Assembly: GCA_003049485.1 (NCBI GenBank) | Contig: PYST01000568.1 | Coordinates: forward strand, 1-16,232 | DNA from: Ophioceras dolichostomum | Taxonomy: Eukaryota > Ascomycota > Sordariomycetes > Magnaporthales > Ophioceraceae | Direction: 5' to 3' | DNA: 16,232 nucleotides | Shown here: positions 6,975 to 16,152 of the stretch, in pieces | Numbering within the stretch: position 1 is the first letter of the stretch | Layout: each line of letters opens with the position of its first letter | Made by a program: the position numbers and the translations under genes | Notes under the pieces: generated by a model | Databases searched by the model: none | What the model was told of the DNA's origin: nothing | The model's input: only the letters and a program-made list of their open reading frames with translations

Positions 6975-8753
6975 GCCGTCCATGTCTGACGGAGTCACGC
7001 TTGTCCCTGACGAAGAGCTCGCGGAGGGATCTAGGGAGGATAAGCCCAGATTAGAGGAGCTGCCGCTGTGCTGCTCCTCCTTCTTCGCCAGCAAGGTTCT
7101 GCGCCTCTTCTCGTTCGGCTGCTCCACCTCAACATCACCATCACCATCACCATCCGCCTCCGCCTCAGCCCTCTCACGGAGCTCCCTCGCCTTGGCTGCG
7201 AACCTCGCCGCGGCTCTTTTGACCTCGTCCTCGTCGACGACGCTCCACGTCCCGACGTCCTCCGCGAGCACGCAGAGGGCGTACCCGAACATCACGGCCC
7301 AGCCCGACGTCGAGGCCTCGTGGGGAGGGGCGGCCGTTTTCTGCACCCTGACCACCCCGTTGGTCTGCTGCGGCCCCCTCCTCCAGTCGCCGCGCTGCTG
7401 CTGCTTGGCGGAGGGAGCATACCACCACCAGTCGGGCCCGCCGATCCTGAAATCGGTGCCCGCCGTCTCGACGGCGAGCGCCTCGTCCACGTCGAAGAGA
7501 TCCACGGTAGGGACGAGAACGACGTCGTCAGTTTTGCGGAGCTCGGGGCGGTTCTCGGCTATGGTCAGGTGGCCCTGCGCCAGGCAGGCGGGCAGGATCT
7601 GGATCTGCTCCCAGTCGATGATGGCGGCGATCTCGATGGTGGCCGTGGCGGCGTCGTCGGAGGGCCGCACGAGGACGTTGCTGAAGTGGCAGTCGTGGTG
7701 CCACATCCGCGGGATCAGCGCAGTGCGTAGGTCGCCCTCGGCCCCGCGCTCCTCCACGGAGCGGCGCGCGAAGTCCATCATGGCGGGCACGAGCTCGTCT
7801 GTGAAGATGTCGAGCTGCCGCTTCGCCCGGTCCATAGCGTAGGCGTACGAGGCCATGACCCCGGGGTGGTGCGCCGATGTGGCGCCTGTGACTGTGAAAT
7901 GAGCGTCGTCTGCGTTCCGCCTCACCAACCCATATTCGAACCCGAGGCGGTGCGTCAGCCGGATCTGGCGACGCCGCGCCTTGGACACGAGCAGCTCGGT
8001 CATCGTGTCGAACGGGCCGGGCAGGTTGTTGAAGTCGCCCGTGATGGCGGCGGTGGCCGCGTTCTCGTAGTCGGCCAGGGGCCCCACGAAGCGCTCGCCG
8101 CTGGGCTTGCCCTCCGCGTCCCAGCCGACGTACAGGCTGCCGTACGCCCCGAAGGGTGCCTCCCAGATGCGCTGCATTAACGCGTGGGCCTTCTCGGCGA
8201 CGACCATGCGGGCCTTCTTCCAGCCTTCATCAGGGACCTCCGGCCTCCTCAAATACGTGGTGGGGAGGTTGCAGGCGATCTCCTCCATGAATATGCACTC
8301 GAGGCCATGCGGGTTGCTCCCGGAGGAGTCGAAGTAGAAGATGCGAGGCACGGGGACGCCTCGCTCGGCGGCCAGCATGATGGCGGCCACCTCGCTCTCC
8401 GTCCTGTAGTACGGACAGGCCGGCATGCAGACGCGGAGGAGGAAAGTGTCAGGGAGGCCCTCTGGCACGAGCGGTTGTTCGTCCGCTTGGTCCACCAGAG
8501 TCACCTTGAAAATCCAGTTGAAGGTGCCGGCAGCGAATTCCTCCACATCGAAGAACCAGGGGAAGCCAGCGGGCAAGGCATGGTCGTCGATGTAGTGCTG
8601 TATGATCTCGACCACGTGTCGAGGCGTGGGCTCGATGTCCCATTTAGGGTTGCCGCAAACGGGCCATTCGGACTGCATCCACTTCCGCTGAATTGCGGCC
8701 ACGACGTCGGCGGTAGGAGGGCCGTTCTTGTTGTAAAGTCGACGAGGCCACAT
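6882..8753 (-). CDS. Phosphotransferase (APH/kinase-like fold) protein
   Basis: Single-exon gene of 623 aa, with ATG at 8753 and TGA at 6882-6884. It belongs to the aminoglycoside phosphotransferase/choline-kinase-like superfamily that is greatly expanded in filamentous fungi. The N-lobe has FAAGTFNWIFKV (73-84), LLRVCMP (105-111, Arg107 where kinases have Lys) and a helix-C-like ESEVAAI (119-125). The catalytic loop is HHDCHFSN (352-359; Asp354 as base, Asn359 as metal ligand), followed by IIDWEQ (378-383; Asp380 as metal ligand). A Trp-rich stretch follows (about 441-444). After about residue 515 the protein turns low-complexity: a charged helix, an Asp/Gly run from GATGGTGATG-type DNA, KRRR, a Ser-rich linker, and an Arg-rich tail from the 26-nt repeats. 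No signal peptide. The substrate is unknown; antibiotic resistance should not be assumed. Confidence 0.85.
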   Translation of the reverse strand: MWPRRLYNKNGPPTADVVAAIQRKWMQSEWPVCGNPKWDIEPTPRHVVEIIQHYIDDHALPAGFPWFFDVEEFAAGTFNWIFKVTLVDQADEQPLVPEGLPDTFLLRVCMPACPYYRTESEVAAIMLAAERGVPVPRIFYFDSSGSNPHGLECIFMEEIACNLPTTYLRRPEVPDEGWKKARMVVAEKAHALMQRIWEAPFGAYGSLYVGWDAEGKPSGERFVGPLADYENAATAAITGDFNNLPGPFDTMTELLVSKARRRQIRLTHRLGFEYGLVRRNADDAHFTVTGATSAHHPGVMASYAYAMDRAKRQLDIFTDELVPAMMDFARRSVEERGAEGDLRTALIPRMWHHDCHFSNVLVRPSDDAATATIEIAAIIDWEQIQILPACLAQGHLTIAENRPELRKTDDVVLVPTVDLFDVDEALAVETAGTDFRIGGPDWWWYAPSAKQQQRGDWRRGPQQTNGVVRVQKTAAPPHEASTSGWAVMFGYALCVLAEDVGTWSVVDEDEVKRAAARFAAKARELRERAEAEADGDGDGDVEVEQPNEKRRRTLLAKKEEQHSGSSSNLGLSSLDPSASSSSGTSVTPSDMDGSRDRLPIGRRKLSCDRLRARQPDAREPLRL

Positions 8754-9229
8754 GATTTATGACTTGTCATTGTTCGTAGATGTATGTGAGGAACGCTGAT
8801 GTAAGAGCAGTGTCGGATGTTGGAGTGCGCTGGAGGGAGACTTCTGTTGGTTCGTGACCAATGTGTGGAGGACGAAGAGACCGTGGGAGCTTCGAAGAAT
8901 TATGGAAGGGCCAGGAACATCCTTCGAATACATGGCCCTAGGCAGGGGTAATTCCGGTGGTTGACGAAAGGCCTTTCTCCGAAGCGTTCTTTGATGACGG
9001 ATGTGGAGTGAGTATCCGACAGCCTAGAGGTAAATTTTGCGCAGTTAGGCTCATTGAGAGTCTGCTCCTACTCAGAGTTTGTCGTCCGGAGGATTTATGT
9101 TCGTTCTTTCAGGAGGGGGCGTATCTAAGACCACAACTTTAATTCTGTATCCATCTCTGCCTCTACGATCTGTTCCCCATCCAAGTTTCCCAGCCTCATC
9201 TGTCGCCGTATTTTTCTACTTCAGCACCA
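8754..9229. other. Intergenic region, promoter side of the kinase-like gene
   Basis: About 480 bp between the kinase-like start and the decayed permease 3' end. It must hold the promoter of the minus-strand kinase-like gene. A 61-codon open frame at 8957-9142 has no recognisable features. No other element is seen. Confidence 0.4.
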
Positions 9230-10570
9230 GAGTTCAGGGGCAGGAGTAACATTGGAGAGGAACATAAATTTCACAGGAAGCAGCGAGGCCCACACTGCCC
9301 AGCACCGACCATAGGGGCCACCGCCGTCAAGCCCGTCTGGTAAGCGGGCTCTCGCCGCTCAGTCACAGCCGACTGCCCCAGATGATGGAGAGGCTACCAG
9401 ACGAGTTGATCAGCGCGAGTGCGACGGACCGCCTCAGGTCGGGGCTCGCTATTTCCCCGGCGGCCTAGTTCAGAACGAGGGAGCCCACGGACCACAGCGC
9501 GCCGACGAGGAAGCACCGCGTCGCATACCGGTCAGCACTGGCTGTGGCAGTGAAGCACGCGACGCAGGAGGCTAGAGCAGTTGCGGCGAGCAAGGCCTAA
9601 ACGTGTCATCCCCGATCGGCCGTCGCTTCCGACCAGCACGAGACCGGGGACCATCACCACCATGCCGACGCTCCAGATCGGCACCGCCATCCACGGCGCT
9701 GTGACTTGTTTGTTACCCATGGCGCGCAGCGTCGCGGGGATGAAGTACGCCATGGACTGCGCTGTTGTATTGAGGACGAACGTCAGCAAGAACACATAAG
9801 ATCTAGGATCGGACAGCGTCGTGAGCAGGGCTTGCCAAGGGGTGAGGTGACGGTCAGCAGCGTCGCCTAATGGGGTTTGGGTATGGGTGCGGCCGCCGCT
9901 GTGGTCGGTGCGCGAGGCCTTCGATAAGAGAAAGCCATCTCCTGTGAGTGTCGAAAGGAGGCTCGAGGGTAATTACCCAACGTCAGCGGTGCTATTCGTA
10001 ACTCCTAGATTTCAACAACCTTTCTTAAGGTTGGGTGCTTACCAGCCCTCGCAACCCATTCTCTCATCCAGCCCGCCTATGATCGCACCGGTCACGATGC
10101 TGCCAAGGGCTGAACTGAGGGTTCCAGAAGTTGCGAAGATGGCAAATGGCTTGCCTGCAGTTCAAGGTCTAGATTCAGTGAGCTTTCAGTCGGAAAAATT
10201 CTAGTGAGCTGGGAGTTGCTGGCACATTCCAGGACCGACCTTACTTACCAACCTTATCCTTCTCGTATCAGGGTGTAAGGAGGTAGAGCGAACGCGGGAA
10301 CGCACCGTCTTCGATGTAGCCCAAGAAGAAGCGGGCGAGAAGGAAGCGACTCGCGTTTAGCTTACAGACAAGGCGGCCACGCAGCCGTTGCACAATGGGA
10401 AACCGAGTGATCCATAGCCGTACATAATCGACGTGTTGAGGTCCCAGCGAAATGCCCTCATCTGCTGGGCCGCGAGGATGTGACATGGCTGCTTTGGCGT
10501 CGTCGACACCATCCGGGAAAAGTCTTTGTCGCTTAACCACTTCCCGGGTGAGGCGCCTTGTTGACTGGTC
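9230..10570 (-). pseudogene. Decayed MFS permease (allantoate/ACS-type)
   Basis: Pieces of a 12-TM major facilitator permease follow each other on the minus strand in the correct order. They are LLARFFLGYIEDGAFPRSLY (about 10280-10340), KPFAIFATSGTLSSALGSI (after 10154), RWLSLIEGL (after 9941), TPLGDAADR to a TM segment with NTTAQSMAYFIPATLR (about 9885-9715), WSVGMVVMVPGLVLVGSD, then CFLVGALWSVGSLVLN and ALINSSGSLSIIWGSRL. The order and the last block resemble fungal allantoate-permease/ACS-family transporters. Stops lie at 10268-10270 (TGA), 9465-9467 (TAG) and 9363-9365 (TGA), each where family members would carry Trp. Frameshifts lie near 9890-9920, 9600 and 9335. The TM2-TM3 region appears deleted (LVCKLNASRF runs straight into the TM4-like block). 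Introns 10248-10155 and 10043-9942 keep donors, acceptors and phase, so this is an unprocessed pseudogene. Ends are approximate. Confidence 0.85.
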
Positions 10571-12047
10571 TACTCGCGAGCAGGAGGAATTTTGATTTTG
10601 ATTTCGTTTTTTCCTTTTTTTTCGGATTTTCGTCGCGGGCTTCTGGAAGACGTTTGTTTACCACGGAGAAAGAGTGTATCCGGCTGCGAGAATTGTGGAG
10701 GGCTACGGCCCTTTCTCTCCAAATTCACCCTCAAAAACAGATGGAAGGGAATCAACGGCCACCCTTCATTCCACTAATGAGGCATCTTGTTCTACGACGC
10801 CAACTGTTGCCTGTAAATGGTGTCTCGCGGTGGACCTCTGGCACAGTGCTTGCGAGTTACAGGTTAACAAAAGAGGTTGTCGATCCATGCATGCATCAGG
10901 AACTTTCGGCGGGCCCGTTAATGTATAGTTTGTGGTACTGGAACATCGTAGTGAAACGCCCTTCTAAGTCAGCGGGTGTCCAAACAAAGCGTGCTTCCAT
11001 TCTGGCTAACGCCATACTGATGACGGAGCTACTCAGGCCAAACACGGCGGCTCCTCGTCACCGCATAAGACCAGGTCATGGAAGAAAAACCAAGCCCAAG
11101 CAGCTTGCCACTATTTCCTCCCACGCCGGCTTAATCGGGCGAACTTGTGCCGTGGAGTCCTCCCTGATCGGTATCGGATTCAGAAGCCATATCGTCCGGT
11201 CCGGGTCAACCCGGCGTGGGGCTACGGAGCTCAGGTGGGGGCGGGGTCAGATTGTCAATGGTTACACCCAGAATGGGGGTGATAAAGCTGCCCTGAAGGG
11301 AAGGACCGCGAGATTCAGGTACAGAGTCTTAGAATGGGATTCGAACCTTTCCCAGTTCAGCGAACCGAGGTCTTTGCCCAGCCTGCATTGCCTAGGTATA
11401 CATGAACCACCACCGCCTATACATGTCTCGTCTGCTACATTATGTCGCCTGATGTGGAACGTCGAAGGTGCAGGGAGCTTCCAGCATCAGCGAGCTTATT
11501 ACAAACCGTAAATGGCCAAAGACGTGCCGGAAATCACGGGGTCGCCGGCATGCTTCTCCTGCGCCGTATCACACCAACGAGACAGAATCCCAACCCGGCC
11601 AAATATTGTAGCCCCGAGACGAGACACCAAGATGAGATACACAGCGTTGCGCAGACACCTAATGCACATAGATTATCAGGACCGCGAGTTGATCGTATTC
11701 TGAACTAGACATGTTCGGTTTGTTCCTGTCCAGCCTTTACCCCACACACCGGTTTCCCGCCCCTAAAAAACGCCAACAGACGCCACGGCCAATCAGATCC
11801 CCGCATCCAGCACGTTCGCGATCCCGAGGGCGTTGACGAACGGCGATCTTGCAGGTGGCGTGAAAGCCCCAAGGAGCGGTTTCTTTTTTCAGCTGGCGAG
11901 GATTGTTTTTTGTTGGTCGCCATCCCGGCTTCCGACTGGCTGGGTTTGGTTCCCGCTCGCCGCCATCAACCATCGACGGACAGTTCCACTCACCGAAAGG
12001 AAAGTTCATAAAGTTGGTTCTCGCCCATTCGCCAATTGGAAGCCAAA

Positions 12048-12053
12048 CACGTG
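12048..12053. promoter_or_regulatory. CACGTG box, candidate NUC-1/Pho4 site
   Basis: CACGTG lies 511 bp upstream of the 5'-nucleotidase ATG, in the context AAACACGTGCAT. This palindrome is the binding core of the bHLH phosphate-starvation activators Pho4 (yeast) and NUC-1 (Neurospora). A secreted 5'-nucleotidase is a sensible target, but other bHLH proteins bind the same core and a single six-base match is weak evidence. Confidence 0.35.
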
Positions 12054-12307
12054 CATTATGATAAGACCGCAGCCGCTGATCGCTAGAAAAATTGGGTCCT
12101 AATCTGCAATGTCTCGTCTCCATTCTGCAGGTGCTTCAGTTGCGCTGCAACTTGACCTGCTTAATTCGGCGTTCGTCCCACGGCGAATGCGGGTAGCATT
12201 ATCCAGGAGATGCTGGTCCCGTCCGCGCCGCCCACCCTCCCAGCTCCCGGTTCGGGCAGAGGAGAGCTGCAGTACGGATACTACTGCTACCTCTACATGG
12301 TAGGAGC

Positions 12308-12314
12308 TATATTA
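12308..12314 (+). promoter_or_regulatory. TATA-like element of the 5'-nucleotidase gene
   Basis: TATATTA sits about 250 bp upstream of the ATG in otherwise GC-balanced sequence. The distance is long but possible for a fungal gene with an extended 5' leader. Confidence 0.25.
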
Positions 12315-12563
12315 ATTATGACAGCACCACTCGCCCGCTTGAGCTCGAGCTTCCTCGGCTCGTCTCTCGCATCCTCGCCAGCCGTCAGTCCGATGCTCCA
12401 AGGGCAGGCCAGAGCGCTGTCAATCTGATCGCGTCTTGTCAGAAACCGGAGCTTTTGGACGAAGGAACTTTCCAGTGCGATTTAGTGGTTAGAAGGACTC
12501 AAAGGGGAGGCAGTTCTTTCTTGCCTACAATCCTGGTTCGAACTCTATCCATCTCTGATCGCC

Positions 12564-14400
12564 ATGTCCCTCCTCAAACTCGCGCTGTACGCGGCCTCGC
12601 TGCTCGCCGTCGCCGTCGCAGCAGCGGCCACAAAGGATACGAACACAGTCAAGGAGGATGTTCTCTACAGCAAACGCCGCCTCACCAAGCGGTTCATTGA
12701 CGAGGCCGGTAATTATAACATCTCGTTTTACCACATCAACGATGTCCACGCGCACCTGGACCAATTCTCCTCCTCTGGGACAGACTGCACGGCGCCCGCG
12801 CGGGGCTGCTACGGCGGATACGCCCGGGTAAAGACGCTCGTGGACCAGACGCGGCCCTCCCACCCGGACAGCCTCTTCCTCAACGTGGGCGACGAATTCC
12901 AAGGCACGCTGTTCTTCTCCTTTTACGGGGGCGAGAAAATCGCCGCGACCATCAACCAGCTCGGCTTCGACGGCATGACGCTGGGCAACCACGAGTTCGA
13001 CCGCGGCGACGACGAGCTGGGTGCCTTCCTGCAGAACCTGACGTTCCCCATAATCTCGGCCAACATCCAGAGCACCCACCCGGTGCTCAACCGGACCATC
13101 AAGCCGTACCACATCTACGAGCAGTACCAGCTGGCCGTGATCGGCGTCACGACCGAGACCACCCCAGGGATATCCAAGCCGGGCGCCGGCACGACGTTCA
13201 GCGACTCGATCCAGGCCGTGCAGGCCACGATCGACCTGATCCACGCTACCACCAACATCACGCGTATCGCGGCCATCACGCACATCGGCTACGACGAGGA
13301 CCAGAGGCTCGCCCAGAACACGCGCGGCCTGTATCTCATCATGGGAGGACACAGCCACACGCCGCTGGGCGACTTCCCGGGGGCGCAGGGGCCCTACCCG
13401 ACCATCAAGACCAACCTCGACGGCGACGAGGTGTTCATCGTGCAGGCCTACCGCTGGGGCGAGTACATCGGCTACATCGACGTGACGTACGACGCCGCAG
13501 GAAAGGTCCTGGCGTACCACGGCGCGCCCGTACACCTAACCAACACGACCGCTCTGGACCCGAACCTGCAGGCCCAGATCACAAGCTGGCGCGCACCGTT
13601 CGAGGCGTTCGCCGCTGAGGTGGTGGGCTTCTCCAACGTCGAGCTAGACCAGACCGCCTGCCGCAACGGGGAATGTCTCCTCGGCGACCTGATGGCTGAG
13701 TGAGTTCTCTTCTCTTTGCAACCTACCTACCTTCTGCCCATCACTACCCCCAACGACCATCCCGACTGACGACCACTGATCACTCATGGCTTCACGACTG
13801 ACAACAATAACACCTCGCAGCGCCATGGTGGCATTCCGCCGCAACGTCACATCCACCATCGACTTCGGACTCATCAACGGCGGCGGCGTGCGTGCCACCA
13901 TCGATGCGGGCAACATCACGCGCGGCGAGGTGCTGACGGCCTTCCCCTTCGGCAACGCCGTCGTCGACATGACTTTCACCTCGGCCGACCTCTGGCTCGC
14001 CCTTGAGGGCATGGTCTCGGGCGTGAACCTGTTCAACAACAAGACGGTCACCTCGTTCCCGCAGGTGTCGGCCGACATCCGCATCGCGTACGAGCGGAAC
14101 GCCACCGTGGGGTCCCGGCTCAAGAGCGTGACCATCGGGGGCCAGCCGCTGGATAGGACCAGCGCCAAGACGTACACGATGGTGACGATCGACTTCTTGG
14201 CGGGAGGGGGCGATTCGTTCTTCGTGCCTGTTACGGGGCTGCCCGCGCTGGAGGTGCAGGATCAAGTCCTAGTAGACTACCTAGCGGTGAAGTCGCCGAT
14301 CGATATCACGCTAGATGGGAGGATCAAGACGGTAGTGCCGTGTAGCTCGAAGAGGAGGAGGAGAGGACTTGGCATGTCGAGTGCTCATCGGCTGGGATGA
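12564..14400 (+). CDS. Secreted 5'-nucleotidase (metallophosphoesterase)
   Basis: Two exons, 12564-13699 and 13821-14400, joined in phase 2, give 571 aa. A signal peptide covers about 1-22 (hydrophobic LALYAASLLAVAVAAAA), followed by a KR-R/TKR segment (37-43) that could be a Kex2 cleavage site. The binuclear-metal calcineurin-like domain shows DVHAH (60-64), GDEFQG (109-114), GNHEFD (141-146), THIGYDED (239-246) and GGHSHT (261-266). The C-terminal 5'-nucleotidase domain, split by the intron, has GDLMADAM across the junction, NGGGVRA (398-404), FPFGN (420-424) and a GGGDSF block. Such enzymes release nucleoside and phosphate from extracellular 5'-nucleotides. Many NxT/S sequons (NIS, NLT, NRT, NIT, NTT, NVT, NKT, NAT) fit a glycosylated secreted protein. 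The tail is Arg-rich and shows no GPI signal. The length is normal for the family. Confidence 0.93.
13700..13820 (+). other. Spliceosomal intron of the 5'-nucleotidase gene
   Basis: The 121-nt intron has donor GTGAGT, a GACTGAC branch-point candidate about 20 nt before the acceptor, and acceptor CGCAG. Without splicing the frame stops immediately at TGA 13701-13703. Splicing restores the family motif LMADAM. Confidence 0.9.
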
Positions 14401-15009
14401 GTAGGTATGAGACGGACGGGCAGGGCTCTCTTAATATGTCATCAAAAAGGAGTTAGACGTCGTACTCGCCTAGACAGCCGTTGGATATCTGGTCACACTT
14501 CGTCCGTAGCTTACGACGCAGCAGGGATAATGCTGGACTGAGCTGAATACCTAGGAACCTAGCTACCCGAACAGTCAGGCCTACAAACGCAGCCGATCGA
14601 GATCGCATTTCGCTATCTTTCCCATTACGGAAAGTCTTGAACTCTTTCATGTGGTCTCGAAGAACCCTACCTCGACTCGCCGAGGTCTGAGGGCTGAGAA
14701 AAATCAAAAGCAGGCGTCATCAGCACTCAGCGATAACCTAAATATCAGATGAAGCAAGCCGGGGCGGGCAAAGTCATCGAAGCGGGGAAGGGCAGCTGGG
14801 GCGGGGGCGTTCTCTGAGTCTCCTTGCTACCATCCTAATGTTACTGCACGGCATAAAAGTCGCCATGCCCGCGAGCAGACTGTCGCGGCATGCCTGCGGC
14901 TTCCTCTCTAGGACTTGCGCTTCGCACGTCTTGGGGCTGTTTTCTCGACAAACCTAAACGCTTTATTAACCACCATCACCAAAATTACACGACACTTGAC
15001 TTGGCGACC
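14401..15009 (+). promoter_or_regulatory. Promoter and leader of the PhlG-like gene
   Basis: No gene is supported in this 609-bp gap. A TATA-like CATAAAAG lies at 14852-14859, about 150 bp before the chosen start. GC-rich boxes (GGGGCGGG types) lie at about 14760-14810. Two upstream ATGs follow the TATA: one at 14865 opens a 30-codon frame ending at TAA 14955-14957, and one at 14890 is in frame with the main gene. If transcription starts before 14865, the 30-codon frame would act as an upstream ORF. Confidence 0.4.
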
Positions 15010-16152
15010 ATGTCTGGCTCCACCGGATCTCAAGTCTTGACCGCCACAATGGCCAAGCCGGCATCGCCCAAGGTGGTCGACAGCAGCGGTGGTGGTGGAG
15101 GTGGTATCCGGCTCGGCACCACCGAGGAAGCCGCCGCCGCCGCAGCAGCAGCAGCCGCCGCCGACACCACCGCCACCGGCGAGCCGGCCACCACCACCAC
15201 GGCCGCCGGCGCCAAGGCTAAAGGCATCGCGGCGCAAACCATGGTCGGCGAAAGCCCCTCCAGGATCCCCGCGACGCACTACCCGCTCGCGGCGCAGGCC
15301 ACCTTCGACCGCAACGCCTCGCGCATCTCGCACAAGCCCTACGCCAAGTACCTCTCGCGCGAGATCAGCCTCTACTCCGACATCCCCGCCGCGATCCGCC
15401 GCCCCATGCCGCACTCCGCCGTGCTGCCCCTCGTGGACGCCCACAAGATGCTGGAGCCCGGCTACCTGCCGCACGAGAACGGCTGGACCTCGCTGGCGGA
15501 CGGCACGGCGTACGTGGCGTCCTTAACCCGGTTCCCGGATAACTGTACGGGCGACATGGTCCGCTGGTGGTTCTGGTGGCACGCCGTCGAGAACGAGCGG
15601 TACGCGCTGTGGTTCCCGCACGCGCACATCTCCGTGACTACTACTGCCCCCCGCGCGACCCTGTCGGATCCCTCGGTGCCGCACGTGCGCAAGTGGCTCG
15701 GCGCCACGCACCGCGTGACGGAGCTGATGGGCCCCCGCCGGATGTCGGCGCACATCCGGTTCGTCGACCCGAAGAACTACGGCCTGCCGTGGGACAGGCT
15801 GCGGGCCGCGGGCTGCGAGGCGGCCGTGTGCGCCGAGGTGCGGAACGGGTGGGAGCCGAGGCTCAAGGTGGGCGACTTCGTGCACCTGTGGCGCAGGGCC
15901 GCCGACGGATCGCTCGAACTGCGGAGCCGGTTCTACTTGGGCAACAAACCCCGCTTGGACATGCCCGGCGGCTGGAGCGTGCCGCTCGATGTGCCGGCGC
16001 GGCTGACGGGCGCCAAGAAGCAGATGGCCGGCGACGAGATCGCGCAAGAGCTGTTCATACATGCCCAGAGCGAGTTCACGAACCTAGCGGGTTTATTGCC
16101 GCAGCTTTATGGGGACTTCCAGGCGGGGAGGCTGGGGAAGGGTGAGTATTGA
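15010..16152 (+). CDS. DAPG hydrolase (PhlG)-like protein
   Basis: The 380-aa product has no targeting signal. I chose the ATG at 15010 because it has an ideal context (GCGACCATG) and leaves a 5' leader after the TATA-like box; the ATG at 14890 would add 40 residues. Residues about 25-80 are low complexity (Gly run, eleven Ala, Thr run). The PhlG domain spans about 100-372. It includes GDMVRWWFWWHAVENERYALWFPHAH (given by position 181-206 in the chosen numbering), THRVTELMG (233-241) and ELFIHAQSEFTNLAGLLPQLY (347-367). Likely zinc ligands are His206 (or His204), Glu238, His351 and Glu355; their spacing parallels His129, Glu160, His270 and Glu274 of Pseudomonas PhlG. PhlG cleaves the C-C bond of 2,4-diacetylphloroglucinol, giving the monoacetyl compound and acetate. 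The fungal substrate is unknown. A GTGAGT at 16142-16147 near the stop could instead be a splice donor with the gene continuing past the window. Confidence 0.8.
   Translation: MSGSTGSQVLTATMAKPASPKVVDSSGGGGGGIRLGTTEEAAAAAAAAAAADTTATGEPATTTTAAGAKAKGIAAQTMVGESPSRIPATHYPLAAQATFDRNASRISHKPYAKYLSREISLYSDIPAAIRRPMPHSAVLPLVDAHKMLEPGYLPHENGWTSLADGTAYVASLTRFPDNCTGDMVRWWFWWHAVENERYALWFPHAHISVTTTAPRATLSDPSVPHVRKWLGATHRVTELMGPRRMSAHIRFVDPKNYGLPWDRLRAAGCEAAVCAEVRNGWEPRLKVGDFVHLWRRAADGSLELRSRFYLGNKPRLDMPGGWSVPLDVPARLTGAKKQMAGDEIAQELFIHAQSEFTNLAGLLPQLYGDFQAGRLGKGEY

Larger units (their letters stand above)
10571..12563. other. Gene-poor 2-kb intergenic region
   Basis: There is no convincing gene on either strand. 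The longest open frame (ATG at 10741 to TAA at 11511, 256 codons) has an unstructured, basic, repeat-free translation with no domain, signal or family resemblance, and is probably chance or decayed sequence. The left part borders the 5' end of the permease pseudogene. The right part (about 11780-12563) is the promoter zone of the 5'-nucleotidase, with a CCAAT box at 11789-11793 and the sites listed separately. No transposon or RNA gene is recognised. Confidence 0.4.

Noticed and set aside
6631..7842. 403-codon open frame on the plus strand
   Set aside because: It is antisense to the kinase-like gene, Ser-rich by codon complementarity, and has no family features.
6882..8753. Aminoglycoside resistance gene
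   Set aside because: The fold is APH-like, but fungal members of this superfamily are numerous and mostly of unknown substrate; nothing indicates antibiotic modification.
11330..11375. tRNA-like GGATTCGAACC string (minus-strand T-loop consensus)
   Set aside because: The flanking bases do not form a 5-bp T stem with a 7-nt loop, and no D arm, anticodon arm or acceptor stem could be paired.
10558..11511. 317-codon open frame on the plus strand
   Set aside because: Its first part begins with a non-ATG codon and the ATG-initiated part (256 codons) resembles no family, has no signal or domain and lies beside decayed sequence; probably chance.
12530..12550. GGTTCGAAC string near the 5'-nucleotidase start
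   Set aside because: No tRNA stems around it; it is part of the 5' leader.
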